Below are positions 1-4,924 of a DNA stretch of 5,906 bases, piece after piece. Below the pieces are notes generated by a model that was not told the DNA's origin, did not search any database, and saw nothing but the letters and a program-made list of their open reading frames with translations. The position numbers and the translations under genes were made by a program. This DNA is from Cyanobacteria bacterium UBA4641 (GTDB lineage: Bacteria > Cyanobacteriota > Vampirovibrionia > Gastranaerophilales > Gastranaerophilaceae). The stretch lies in NCBI GenBank assembly GCA_002405805.1, contig DHMN01000053.1, positions 66,008 through 71,913 of the forward strand. Reading direction: 5' to 3'. Numbering within the stretch: position 1 is the stretch's first letter; the number at the start of each line of letters is the position of its first letter.

Positions 1-59
1 ATTCTGAATAGGATAAAATCTACGTCGCAAAGCTCCTTGATTTTTAATCCTTTCAGAAT
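1..59. repeat. Long inverted repeat (REP/MITE-like intergenic hairpin), possibly cut by window edge
   Basis: The left arm, 1-20 (ATTCTGAATAGGATAAAATC), is almost the reverse complement of 39-59, with two small length differences. An 18-nt centre (21-38, TACGTCGCAAAGCTCCTT) separates the arms. The right arm runs into GAATGAC. This resembles the widespread intergenic palindromes with ATTCTGA...TCAGAATGAC ends that occur in many copies in bacterial genomes; that comparison is from memory. The left arm starts at base 1, so the element may extend upstream. It lies downstream of the minus-strand pilin gene. Confidence 0.6.
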
Positions 60-81
60 GACAGAAATTTATTGCCAAGAC

Positions 82-113
82 AAATGTAGGTCGGCATTGC
101 TATGCTGACATTT
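82..113. repeat. TGTAGGTCGGC-type hairpin repeat, copy A (degenerate)
   Basis: AAATG (82-86) pairs with CATTT (109-113). TCGGCAT (91-97) pairs with ATGCTGA (102-108) through one G-T wobble. The loop is TGCT and TAGG (87-90) is unpaired on one side. The unpaired TAGG fits a four-base deletion in the right arm of an originally perfect palindrome. TGTAGGTCGGCATTG (85-99) matches 13 of 15 bases of a second copy at 5779. It begins only 8 nt beyond the pilin stop codon and, read on the minus strand, is followed by TTTGTCTT, so it could also end pilin transcription. Confidence 0.55.
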
Positions 114-120
114 AAAATTC

Positions 121-861
121 CTAATTAAGTATAAAAGAACAACCCCAACCGCTACCATGTAAACAATCTTCCATATAGTTATCAATATTAAGTGTCGGAG
201 TTGAATTTCCATCTCTTTTGCAGCAAGAATTTGCAGTTACAGATGTTCCTGCTTTAAGATTTGTTCTTGGACTTGTTGCATCTTTTTCAAAATACATCAT
301 ATAAATATCTCTGCCAATAGTATTAGGACCTTTTGTTCCATTGACGTCAACCCATATCCAATTATAGCAATTGAAATTTATTTTCATTCCATTTATCAAA
401 TCCATTGTTAGTGAAGTATAACCTCCATTTGAATATTGTGGATTACCTTTTTTGTCATACCATTTTTTATCCTTGTGCCAAGATGTATTGTTGGTTTTAG
501 TCCATTCTGCCCCTGATTTATAGACAGTGTCTTCTGATACTTGAGAGCAGTCGATGCCTGAACTCATAACTTTCAGAGTCCTTTCTAATTTACAAAAATA
601 CACAGGCATTTGAATCCAATCTATTGCAGTGTATGTTTCTTCAGAATCTGCATAAATGCTTTTCATTGCTTGAGATATTATGGAAATTGATTCTTTATAT
701 TTTACTCTAAATTGTTTGTCTTGTGTATTTTTTATTAAATTCGGAATTGTCATTGCTGCAACGACACCTATTATACCAAGAGTGATTAATGTCTCAGCTA
801 ATGTAAATCCCCATTTTACTTTTGTTTGGCGCAAATTCTTGTGTGTAATACTTTGTTTCAT
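121..861 (-). CDS. Type IV pilin / type II secretion pseudopilin-like protein, Cys-rich
   Basis: A 246-residue secreted or surface pilin-like protein. An 18-residue positively charged leader ends in Gly18, followed by FTLAE. This is the classic prepilin-peptidase site (cut G18/F19) with Glu at mature position 5 (E23). A hydrophobic helix runs to about residue 43 (LITLGIIGVVAAMTIPNLI). The C-terminal domain is not GspG-like in detail but carries DVNG-T-KGPN-TIGRD at 172-185, a motif I associate with pilin-like families of Gastranaerophilales. Seven cysteines (90, 105, 165, 213, 214, 233, 241) lie outside the helix, suggesting disulfides in the exported domain. The ATG is supported by AAAGG upstream and a TTGACA/AATAAT promoter. 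The gene stands alone, divergent from the XRE regulator. It could be a minor pilin, a pseudopilin or an adhesin-like pilin; the subclass is not decidable here. Confidence 0.88.
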   Translation of the reverse strand: MKQSITHKNLRQTKVKWGFTLAETLITLGIIGVVAAMTIPNLIKNTQDKQFRVKYKESISIISQAMKSIYADSEETYTAIDWIQMPVYFCKLERTLKVMSSGIDCSQVSEDTVYKSGAEWTKTNNTSWHKDKKWYDKKGNPQYSNGGYTSLTMDLINGMKINFNCYNWIWVDVNGTKGPNTIGRDIYMMYFEKDATSPRTNLKAGTSVTANSCCKRDGNSTPTLNIDNYMEDCLHGSGWGCSFILN

Positions 862-903
862 GTCGATTAACCTTTATACTAATGTACTGATAGTTTTGAA
901 ATA

Positions 904-932
904 ATTATTATTCATTCTGCTAATTTTGTCAA
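904..932 (-). promoter_or_regulatory. Sigma-70-type promoter of the pilin gene
   Basis: Read on the minus strand, a perfect TTGACA -35 (932-927) is followed by 17 nt and AATAAT (909-904), which matches five of six bases of the -10 consensus. Transcription would start near 897, leaving a leader of about 36 nt before the ATG at 861. The leader carries AAAGG as ribosome binding site. Hexamers and spacing are seen; activity is inferred. Confidence 0.55.
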
Positions 933-955
933 TATAATATCTAATTTTTAAATTA

Positions 956-984
956 TTCTCACTATTTTAGTATGTATAAATAAT
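956..984 (+). promoter_or_regulatory. Weak candidate promoter of the XRE regulator gene
   Basis: TTCTCA (956-961, four of six -35 bases) is followed by 17 nt and AATAAT (979-984, five of six -10 bases). An overlapping TATAAA (975-980) is an alternative -10. The short inverted repeat ACTA-TTT-TAGT (961-971) falls between the hexamers, where a repressor could block polymerase. The match is modest in very AT-rich DNA, so confidence is low. Confidence 0.3.
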
Positions 985-995
985 CTATTGAATAC

Positions 996-1014
996 TAGAA
1001 TGTTTTCTAAGGAG
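996..1014 (+). promoter_or_regulatory. TAGAA-N4-TTCTA inverted repeat overlapping the XRE gene's Shine-Dalgarno
   Basis: TAGAA (996-1000), TGTT and TTCTA (1005-1009) form a perfect dyad. The last A of the dyad is the first base of a full AAGGAG ribosome binding site (1009-1014), which is 5 nt from the ATG at 1020. The placement suits an autoregulatory operator for an XRE protein, but the site is short and binding is inferred. The ribosome binding site itself is strong and fixes the start codon. Confidence 0.4.
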
Positions 1015-1019
1015 CATTT

Positions 1020-1334
1020 ATGGACACAAAAGAGTTATTGGGGCTAAAGGTTAAAGAAATCAGAAAATCTCGAAAAATTACGCAAGAAAAGTTGTCTGAA
1101 ATTATTGGGGTGGATAATGGCTATATCAGCAAATTAGAAGTTGGTCAAAATTTCCCTTCTCTTGGAACTTTAGAAAAAATCGCAAATGCTCTTGATGTAG
1201 AATTGGTCGATTTTTTCAGGTTTTCGGCTCCGAAAGAAAAAGATTTTAAAGCTGAAATTAATAAAATATATGATTTTTTGAGCAAGGAAAATCAGTATAC
1301 TTTATATATGGTTGCAAAAGGGCTGAAACGATAG
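1020..1334 (+). CDS. XRE-family helix-turn-helix transcriptional regulator
   Basis: A 104-residue cytoplasmic DNA-binding protein. Residues 8-64 form a Cro/CI-type (HTH_3) five-helix domain. Helix 2 is TQEKLSEIIG (21-30), and the recognition helix includes DNGYISKLE (32-40). These are followed by the typical xGxxxPSLGTLEKIANALDV block (41-60), the family hallmark. A C-terminal tail of about 40 residues (KDFKAEINKIYDFLSKENQYTLYMVAKGLKR region) is helical and could mediate dimerisation. No effector or peptidase domain is present. It is divergent from the pilin gene across 158 bp and convergent with the sigma-factor gene, so its likely targets are its own promoter and the pilin promoter; this is inferred from position only. 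Start supported by AAGGAG 5 nt upstream. A small phage-type repressor is an alternative, but no phage genes are nearby. Confidence 0.9.
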   Translation: MDTKELLGLKVKEIRKSRKITQEKLSEIIGVDNGYISKLEVGQNFPSLGTLEKIANALDVELVDFFRFSAPKEKDFKAEINKIYDFLSKENQYTLYMVAKGLKR

Positions 1335-1363
1335 AACTCCCAATAAGCTCTTCTTTTCAAAAC

Positions 1364-1388
1364 AAAAAACCGTAATTGAAAATTACGG
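1364..1388 (-). terminator. Rho-independent terminator of the sigma-factor gene
   Basis: CCGTAATT (1370-1377) and AATTACGG (1381-1388) form a perfect 8-bp stem. On the minus strand the stem is followed at once by six T residues (complement of the A run 1364-1369). It lies about 60 nt beyond the sigma-factor stop. On the plus strand there is no T run after the stem, so it would be at best a weak terminator for the convergent XRE gene. Confidence 0.8.
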
Positions 1389-1447
1389 TGGAATGATTAA
1401 ATAAACACGAGAAATTTTGTAGATTTATAAAACTTATGAATCAAATT

Positions 1448-2359
1448 CTAGCAAATATAGCAGGATAACAAGTCAGCACCTGACATTTTCATTTTTTTCA
1501 ATGCTCTTAATTCGGTTTGACGGATACATTCTTTTGTTACGCCGTAAAGGTTTCCGATTTCTTCTAAGGTGTAACGTTCGGTGTCGCCTAAGCCGTAGCG
1601 CATTTTTACAACTTCTTGTTCGCGTTCTTTTAGGGTTGTTTCAATAACGTTATTCAAATCATTTTTTAGAGATTGAAATTCAATATTTTCAGAAATAAGT
1701 GTGGTGTCGTCTGCCAAAATATCTGCAACATTTAGCTCTTTGCCATCATTTTTTTCTAAACCGTTTTCGATAGAAATTGTTTTTGTATAAGCTGATAAAA
1801 ACATTTCGATTTTGTCAGGTGCGATGTTCATTTTTTTTGCCACATCTTCAGTTTTCACAGGAGTATTAACCTCTTGTTCCATTTTTGATTTTACTTTTGA
1901 AAATTTTGATAATGTTTCTTGGATATATACAGGGATTTTCATGCAGTGTGATTGTTCTGAAATTGCCTTGAACATAGCTTGTTTTACCCACCAGCCTGCA
2001 TAAGTTGAAAATCTGTAACCGAGTTTGTAATTGTATTTTTCTGCTGCAATCATCAAGCCCATGTTGCCTTCTTGAATCAGGTCAATGATTGGCAAAGTTG
2101 ACATGTGGATTGCTTTTCTTGCTATTGTTACAACGAGTTTTAAATTTGCTTGGATAAGTTTTTGTTTTGCCTCTAAACTGCCTTGTTCAATTTGTTGAGC
2201 CAAAGCTTTTTCTTCTTCAAATGATAGTTGCGGATAATTTGCGATTTCTCTTAAATAAACTTTTAATACTGTGTCTGTTGAGGGTTCTAAAACTTCATTT
2301 TTTGCAGGATTTGAATTTTTTGGTCCGACTTTAAGTTCGATAAGTTGCTCTTGATTCAT
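1448..2359 (-). CDS. Alternative RNA polymerase sigma factor, sigma-70 family (group 2/3-like)
   Basis: A 303-residue sigma factor that directs core RNA polymerase to a subset of promoters. Region 1.2 is about 29-60 (DTVLKVYLREIANYPQLS). The region 2.1-2.2 core-binding part includes DLIQEGNMGLMIAAEKY (93-109). The melting region 2.3 is YRFSTYAGWW (115-124), with aromatic residues Y115, F117, Y120, W123 and W124 kept. Region 3 is about 138-215, and the region 4.2 helix-turn-helix is 263-291 (TLEEIG...VTKECIRQTELRAL). It lacks region 1.1 and is shorter than primary sigma factors. Aligned by eye to E. coli sigma-70, T440 is F130, R436 is K126, H455 is Y145, R584 is K276 and R586 is C278, while Q437, E585 and Q589 are kept. 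Thus -10 recognition is probably altered. Start supported by AGAAGGAG 8 nt before the ATG. The tail LLSCYIC is unusual. The exact subclass and regulon cannot be told from this window. Confidence 0.92.
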   Translation of the reverse strand: MNQEQLIELKVGPKNSNPAKNEVLEPSTDTVLKVYLREIANYPQLSFEEEKALAQQIEQGSLEAKQKLIQANLKLVVTIARKAIHMSTLPIIDLIQEGNMGLMIAAEKYNYKLGYRFSTYAGWWVKQAMFKAISEQSHCMKIPVYIQETLSKFSKVKSKMEQEVNTPVKTEDVAKKMNIAPDKIEMFLSAYTKTISIENGLEKNDGKELNVADILADDTTLISENIEFQSLKNDLNNVIETTLKEREQEVVKMRYGLGDTERYTLEEIGNLYGVTKECIRQTELRALKKMKMSGADLLSCYIC

Positions 2360-2367
2360 AAATTAAA

Positions 2368-2375
2368 CTCCTTCT
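2368..2375 (-). promoter_or_regulatory. Strong ribosome binding site of the sigma-factor gene
   Basis: On the minus strand AGAAGGAG is followed by 8 nt (TTTAATTT) and the ATG at 2359. It confirms the start codon and argues for efficient translation once the mRNA is made. Confidence 0.8.
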
Positions 2376-2393
2376 TATTTGCATGGAAAATTT

Positions 2394-2413
2394 ATCGGCG
2401 GATTTTTGCCGAT
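2394..2413 (-). promoter_or_regulatory. Leader hairpin upstream of the sigma-factor gene
   Basis: ATCGGC (2394-2399) and GCCGAT (2408-2413) are perfect complements around an 8-nt loop. If transcription of the sigma gene starts near 2438, the hairpin lies inside its leader of about 80 nt, roughly 20 nt before the ribosome binding site. It could modulate mRNA stability or translation. No riboswitch class is recognised. The stem is only six pairs, so it may be incidental. Confidence 0.3.
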
Positions 2414-2444
2414 TTTTGTTGGGATAGGGTAATGTAACACGAGA

Positions 2445-2463
2445 TTTATATACTTTGTATATA
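2445..2463 (-). promoter_or_regulatory. 17-bp inverted repeat at the likely sigma-factor promoter
   Basis: TATATAC (2447-2453), TTT and GTATATA (2457-2463) form a perfect dyad. On the minus strand the best -10 candidate, TATAAA (2450-2445), overlaps one arm. The -35 position (about 2473-2468) reads TATATA and is not consensus. An operator covering the -10 is the simplest reading. The AT-rich context (ATATATATAT at 2467-2476 alongside) raises the chance of a random match. Confidence 0.35.
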
Positions 2464-2479
2464 CCCATATATATATCCT

Positions 2480-2525
2480 ATGTGACATCATGTTACTAAA
2501 TGTAAAGGTAAACTTTTGTGAACTT
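2480..2525 (+). promoter_or_regulatory. 10-bp-phased direct repeats upstream of the thioredoxin-like gene
   Basis: ATGTGAC (2480-2486), ATGTTAC (2490-2496) and ATGTAAA (2500-2506) recur every 10 bp. They are followed by GTAAACTT (2508-2515) and GTGAACTT (2518-2525), again 10 bp apart. A further ATGTAAC lies at 2432-2438. Repeats spaced by one helical turn place protein contacts on one DNA face, as with OmpR/PhoB-type response-regulator sites. They end about 24 bp before a perfect -10 that has no good -35, which fits activator-dependent transcription. The repeats are seen; the binding protein is unknown. Confidence 0.4.
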
Positions 2526-2548
2526 CCATGACCGAATGTTTTTCATAT

Positions 2549-2554
2549 TATAAT
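2549..2554 (+). promoter_or_regulatory. -10 element of the thioredoxin-like gene
   Basis: A perfect TATAAT. Hexamers 15-19 bp upstream match TTGACA poorly; the best is ATGACC at 2528-2533, with a short 15-bp spacer. Transcription would start near 2561. That rules against the in-frame GTG at 2559 as start codon and favours the ATG at 2580. Confidence 0.5.
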
Positions 2555-2564
2555 TAGAGTGTCG

Positions 2565-2571
2565 AAAGGGG
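2565..2571 (+). promoter_or_regulatory. Ribosome binding site that sets the thioredoxin-like start
   Basis: AAAGGGG is 8 nt before the ATG at 2580. The longer in-frame reading from GTG 2559 has no ribosome binding site; upstream of it is only ATTATAATTAGA, which is the promoter. The ATG is therefore preferred. Confidence 0.65.
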
Positions 2572-2579
2572 AAGAGAAG

Positions 2580-3131
2580 ATGGGATTTAACTTAAAAGAA
2601 AAACTTCAAAATGCAAATAAAAAGAATATTGCAGTCGTTGTATTAATATTGTTAGTAATTTTGATTTGCGCTGTTGGAGGTTTTGAATATTACCAATACC
2701 AACAATTCAAAGCTGAAAAAGCAAAACAAGAAAATTATATGCCTGTAGATTTGTCAGGAGAACCTAAAAAACCTTCTGAATACGCTGTAGGTATGGATTA
2801 TAACCAAGCAGTGAAAAGTAAAAAACCGATGTTGGTACTTTTCTATGCTGACTGGTGTCATTATTGTATTAAATTTATGCCAGTATACCAAGCTTTGGCA
2901 GAAAAATACAAAGATGATATCGAATTTGCAAAAGTAAATGTGGAAGATAAAAAATACGAAAAACTTGTAAACGAAATCGGAATTACAGGTTTCCCTACAG
3001 TATTTATCATTGACCCTAAGTATGATAACCGCGTATTGTTATCAAATGCTTATTTGAGTAAAGTTGAAAATGTTAGCCAAGAGTTGGACAGATTCTTGAG
3101 AATCAGAAAATTGTTGGATGCTAAAAAGTAA
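2580..3131 (+). CDS. Membrane-anchored thioredoxin-like protein (CHYC active site)
   Basis: A 183-residue thiol-disulfide oxidoreductase tethered to the inner membrane. A short Lys-rich N-terminus precedes one membrane helix at about 17-35 (IAVVVLILLVILICAVGGF), which should place the catalytic domain outside the cytoplasm by the positive-inside rule. A linker with a YQYQQ stretch and charged residues (36-55) leads to the thioredoxin fold (about 66-178). The active site FYADWCHYC holds Cys93 and Cys96, and the cis-proline loop is GFPT (Pro139). The FYADWC context resembles the DsbD C-terminal domain and TlpA/TxlA-type proteins, so it could reduce or oxidise exported proteins; direction of electron flow cannot be read from sequence. 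An in-frame GTG at 2559 would add seven residues but overlaps the promoter. Gene is divergent from the sigma-factor gene and ends before a strong hairpin. Confidence 0.9.
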   Translation: MGFNLKEKLQNANKKNIAVVVLILLVILICAVGGFEYYQYQQFKAEKAKQENYMPVDLSGEPKKPSEYAVGMDYNQAVKSKKPMLVLFYADWCHYCIKFMPVYQALAEKYKDDIEFAKVNVEDKKYEKLVNEIGITGFPTVFIIDPKYDNRVLLSNAYLSKVENVSQELDRFLRIRKLLDAKK

Positions 3132-3187
3132 TAAAGTAACAAATTTTTAACTTGTACTTTTAAAATAATTATGTGTTTTGTATAATT

Positions 3188-3220
3188 GCAGTGTTTCCTC
3201 ATATTTTGAGGAAACACTGC
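3188..3220 (+). terminator. Perfect 14-bp hairpin after the thioredoxin-like gene
   Basis: GCAGTGTTTCCTCA (3188-3201) and TGAGGAAACACTGC (3207-3220) are exact complements around a TATTT loop. It lies 57 nt beyond the stop codon. There is no U run on either strand (GAGAATATT follows on the plus strand), so it is not a standard intrinsic terminator. It may end or protect the transcript, or it may be a palindromic repeat. A TATAAT at 3181-3186 abuts the left arm. Confidence 0.45.
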
Positions 3221-3341
3221 GAGAATATTATAAGCGGAAAAGCGTCGCCGAATTATAATTTTCTGCATAAAAGGGGCGGAAGTTCACATTAACATTTCTT
3301 AATATTAGGACTAATTCTAGCAATTTTATTAATGTTTTAGG

Positions 3342-3357
3342 TTCTATATATATAGAA
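3342..3357 (+). promoter_or_regulatory. 16-bp perfect palindrome at the membrane-protein operon promoter
   Basis: TTCTATATATATAGAA equals its own reverse complement. It ends 19 nt before the ATG at 3377. Its core supplies TATATA -10-like hexamers (3345-3354), but matching -35 positions (about 3322-3331) are not consensus. It could be an operator over the -10 or a small hairpin in the leader. Its outer TTCTA/TAGAA half-sites also occur, in the opposite order, at the XRE gene's dyad (996-1009). Confidence 0.4.
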
Positions 3358-3367
3358 GATTCATAGT

Positions 3368-3372
3368 AGGTG
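3368..3372 (+). promoter_or_regulatory. AGGTG-type ribosome binding site of the 515-residue protein
   Basis: AGGTG sits only 4 nt before the ATG. It matches the downstream part of the full Shine-Dalgarno complement (AGGAGGTGATC), so the short spacing is geometrically acceptable. No better site exists upstream. Confidence 0.5.
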
Positions 3373-3376
3373 TAAC

Positions 3377-4924
3377 ATGGGTATCGAAAAGATTAAAAAT
3401 AGTAGTATGGAAGGGGTTGGACAGTACAACAGAGTTCAAGTAAACAAGGCTCATAGTACAAATAGAGCTTACTTATCAGCTCCGCATGACTACACAACAT
3501 TCACAGGTAATGCAACTGCTCCGGCAGTAAAAGTCGGACAATCATTAAGGGATTTCTTACTTGATTTAATGCCAGGTAAAATCAAAATGATGGTTAAAAT
3601 GCATGAAGGCATGGGCGAAGTTCAAAACCAAATCATCAACGCAGTTGGTACAGGTTTGGTAGCTCCTGTGTTTATTAAATATAACCCATTATCAAAAACT
3701 GATGAAGATACAAGAACATATACAGCTTGGCGTCAACCGGTATCAGCAGTATTGGCTGTTGGGACACAAGCAGCAATCGTAGTTCCGTTTAACTCTTTAA
3801 TTAAGAAAATGGCAGATATCGGATTTTTGCCAATTCATAACAACTCATCATTATTCCCATCTGATGATTATTTGAAAAAACAAATCAAAGAACAAAATCC
3901 TGACAAATCTTTCACTAAAGCTGAAATGAAAGATGCTATCAAAGCTAAACAAAAAGAATACGCAAAAGCTTTGGAGAAAATGATTTTTGATACAAATAAA
4001 ATTACTGTTGACACAACAAACGGTATCGACGGCAAAATTATTAAAGAAGAGATGAAACCTGAAGACTTTAAAAGGCTATTCAAAGAAACTCTTGATGGCT
4101 TGATTAAAGATGAAGCAGAAGAAATGAATAAGGCTACAACTAGAAAAGGTCCTAAAAAGTTATCAAGAAATCTCTTCTATCACGAACATCTTGATGAAAC
4201 ATTAAAAGTTCTTGACCGATTAAGAAATGTTGCCGGTGACGATGCAGCAAATCCTTCTGACAAAGAAATTGCTAAAGTCTTCAACAAAGAGTGTAAAGAT
4301 GCAATAAAAGATATCAAAAAATCAAGCTATGATAGCAAAACAAAAAGCACTCTTATTGAAATTGTAAAAGAATTAAAAGATATCAATCACGGTATAACAA
4401 ATTCCGCAGAACGTGCAAGTTTCATTACCAAAATCGATAAAATGATGACTTCAGCAAAACAAATGGCTGCAATGGAATCAGTATCAGATATTTCAGATTA
4501 CGTAAACAATATTATCAAATCAAGAATTTCTGCAATTGATGGTTCTACAGCAGTATTGAAAGAGATTCGAGCAAAACTTGAAACTTCAAATATAACTGTA
4601 AAAGAAGCTCAAGATATTATCAATGCTGAAATTGCGAAAGCAAAAAGTAGCAAAGACGGAGTCGTTGAATCAGCAGGACAAAGATTAAGAGATACAGTTG
4701 ACTCTCTTGCTAATAAAATTGGTGAACAATTTAAGAAAAATAACAAAGCTAATATTGAAGGTACTAAACGTTGGTTAGGCTTGGCATCCTCTTTGGCAAT
4801 TCTTCCTGTAACTTGCTGGATGTTGAACAAAATTTATCCTTGGTTTATGGATTTAGCATTCCCTAACTTGTCAAATAAAAAAGCAGCTCAAAAAGATGCT
4901 GAAAAGAAAGTTGAGGTGAAATAA
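3377..4924 (+). CDS. Unrecognised 515-residue membrane-associated, helix-rich protein
   Basis: Function not recognised. The N-terminal 45 residues look unstructured, with no signal peptide, and end in TTFTGN. Two moderately hydrophobic stretches follow: about 86-100 (IINAVGTGLVAPVFI) and 120-141 (PVSAVLAVGTQAAIVVPF). A long, charged, mostly helical middle (about 162-450) is rich in Lys, Asp and Glu and likely forms coiled coils or a helical bundle. A GEQFKKNN motif (449-456) leads into a C-terminal membrane helix (466-486), a WFMDLAFPNL segment and a Lys-rich tail. Cysteines are few (306, 480). The stop codon overlaps the next gene's ATG, so the two proteins are probably made together and may interact. 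The gene has its own promoter region with a 16-bp palindrome and is separated from the thioredoxin-like gene by a hairpin. No enzyme motif is seen. The open frame and the AGGTG ribosome binding site support a real gene. Confidence 0.85.
   Translation: MGIEKIKNSSMEGVGQYNRVQVNKAHSTNRAYLSAPHDYTTFTGNATAPAVKVGQSLRDFLLDLMPGKIKMMVKMHEGMGEVQNQIINAVGTGLVAPVFIKYNPLSKTDEDTRTYTAWRQPVSAVLAVGTQAAIVVPFNSLIKKMADIGFLPIHNNSSLFPSDDYLKKQIKEQNPDKSFTKAEMKDAIKAKQKEYAKALEKMIFDTNKITVDTTNGIDGKIIKEEMKPEDFKRLFKETLDGLIKDEAEEMNKATTRKGPKKLSRNLFYHEHLDETLKVLDRLRNVAGDDAANPSDKEIAKVFNKECKDAIKDIKKSSYDSKTKSTLIEIVKELKDINHGITNSAERASFITKIDKMMTSAKQMAAMESVSDISDYVNNIIKSRISAIDGSTAVLKEIRAKLETSNITVKEAQDIINAEIAKAKSSKDGVVESAGQRLRDTVDSLANKIGEQFKKNNKANIEGTKRWLGLASSLAILPVTCWMLNKIYPWFMDLAFPNLSNKKAAQKDAEKKVEVK
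4721..4762 (+). repeat. GEQFKKNN motif coding repeat, copy 1 (copy 2 at 5011-5052)
   Basis: Bases 4721-4743 and 5011-5033 agree at 22 of 23 positions and encode GEQFKKNN in each protein. The similarity continues at protein level: three residues later both have I-[E/D]-G (I460-E-G462 and I41-D-G43), although the DNA diverges. Near identity even at third codon positions suggests a fairly recent duplication or gene conversion, or a shared constraint. Confidence 0.6.
4913..4918 (+). promoter_or_regulatory. Internal ribosome binding site and TAATG coupling junction
   Basis: GAGGTG lies within the last codons of the upstream gene, 5 nt before the ATG at 4924. That ATG shares its A with the TAA stop (TAATG). 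Ribosomes ending the first frame can restart directly, giving translational coupling and roughly fixed stoichiometry. Confidence 0.75.

Noticed and set aside
680..904. 74-codon plus-strand frame opposite the pilin gene
   Set aside because: It is the antisense of the prepilin helix and promoter region. It has no ribosome binding site and no family features.
2559..2579. GTG start extending the thioredoxin-like protein by seven residues
   Set aside because: It lies 5 bp after a perfect TATAAT, has no ribosome binding site, and the ATG at 2580 has AAAGGGG at 8 nt.
3254..3259. TATAAT hexamer as a promoter for the 515-residue gene
   Set aside because: No acceptable -35 lies 16-18 bp upstream. It sits within a simple AATTATAATT palindrome in AT-rich DNA.
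3050..3268. 72-codon minus-strand frame over the thioredoxin-gene end and hairpin
   Set aside because: It crosses the perfect hairpin and the 3' end of a well-supported gene, and has no ribosome binding site or recognisable protein features.
3868..4083. 71-codon minus-strand frame inside the 515-residue gene
   Set aside because: It is a shadow of the real Lys-rich coding sequence, with hydrophobic residues arising from antisense Lys/Glu codons.
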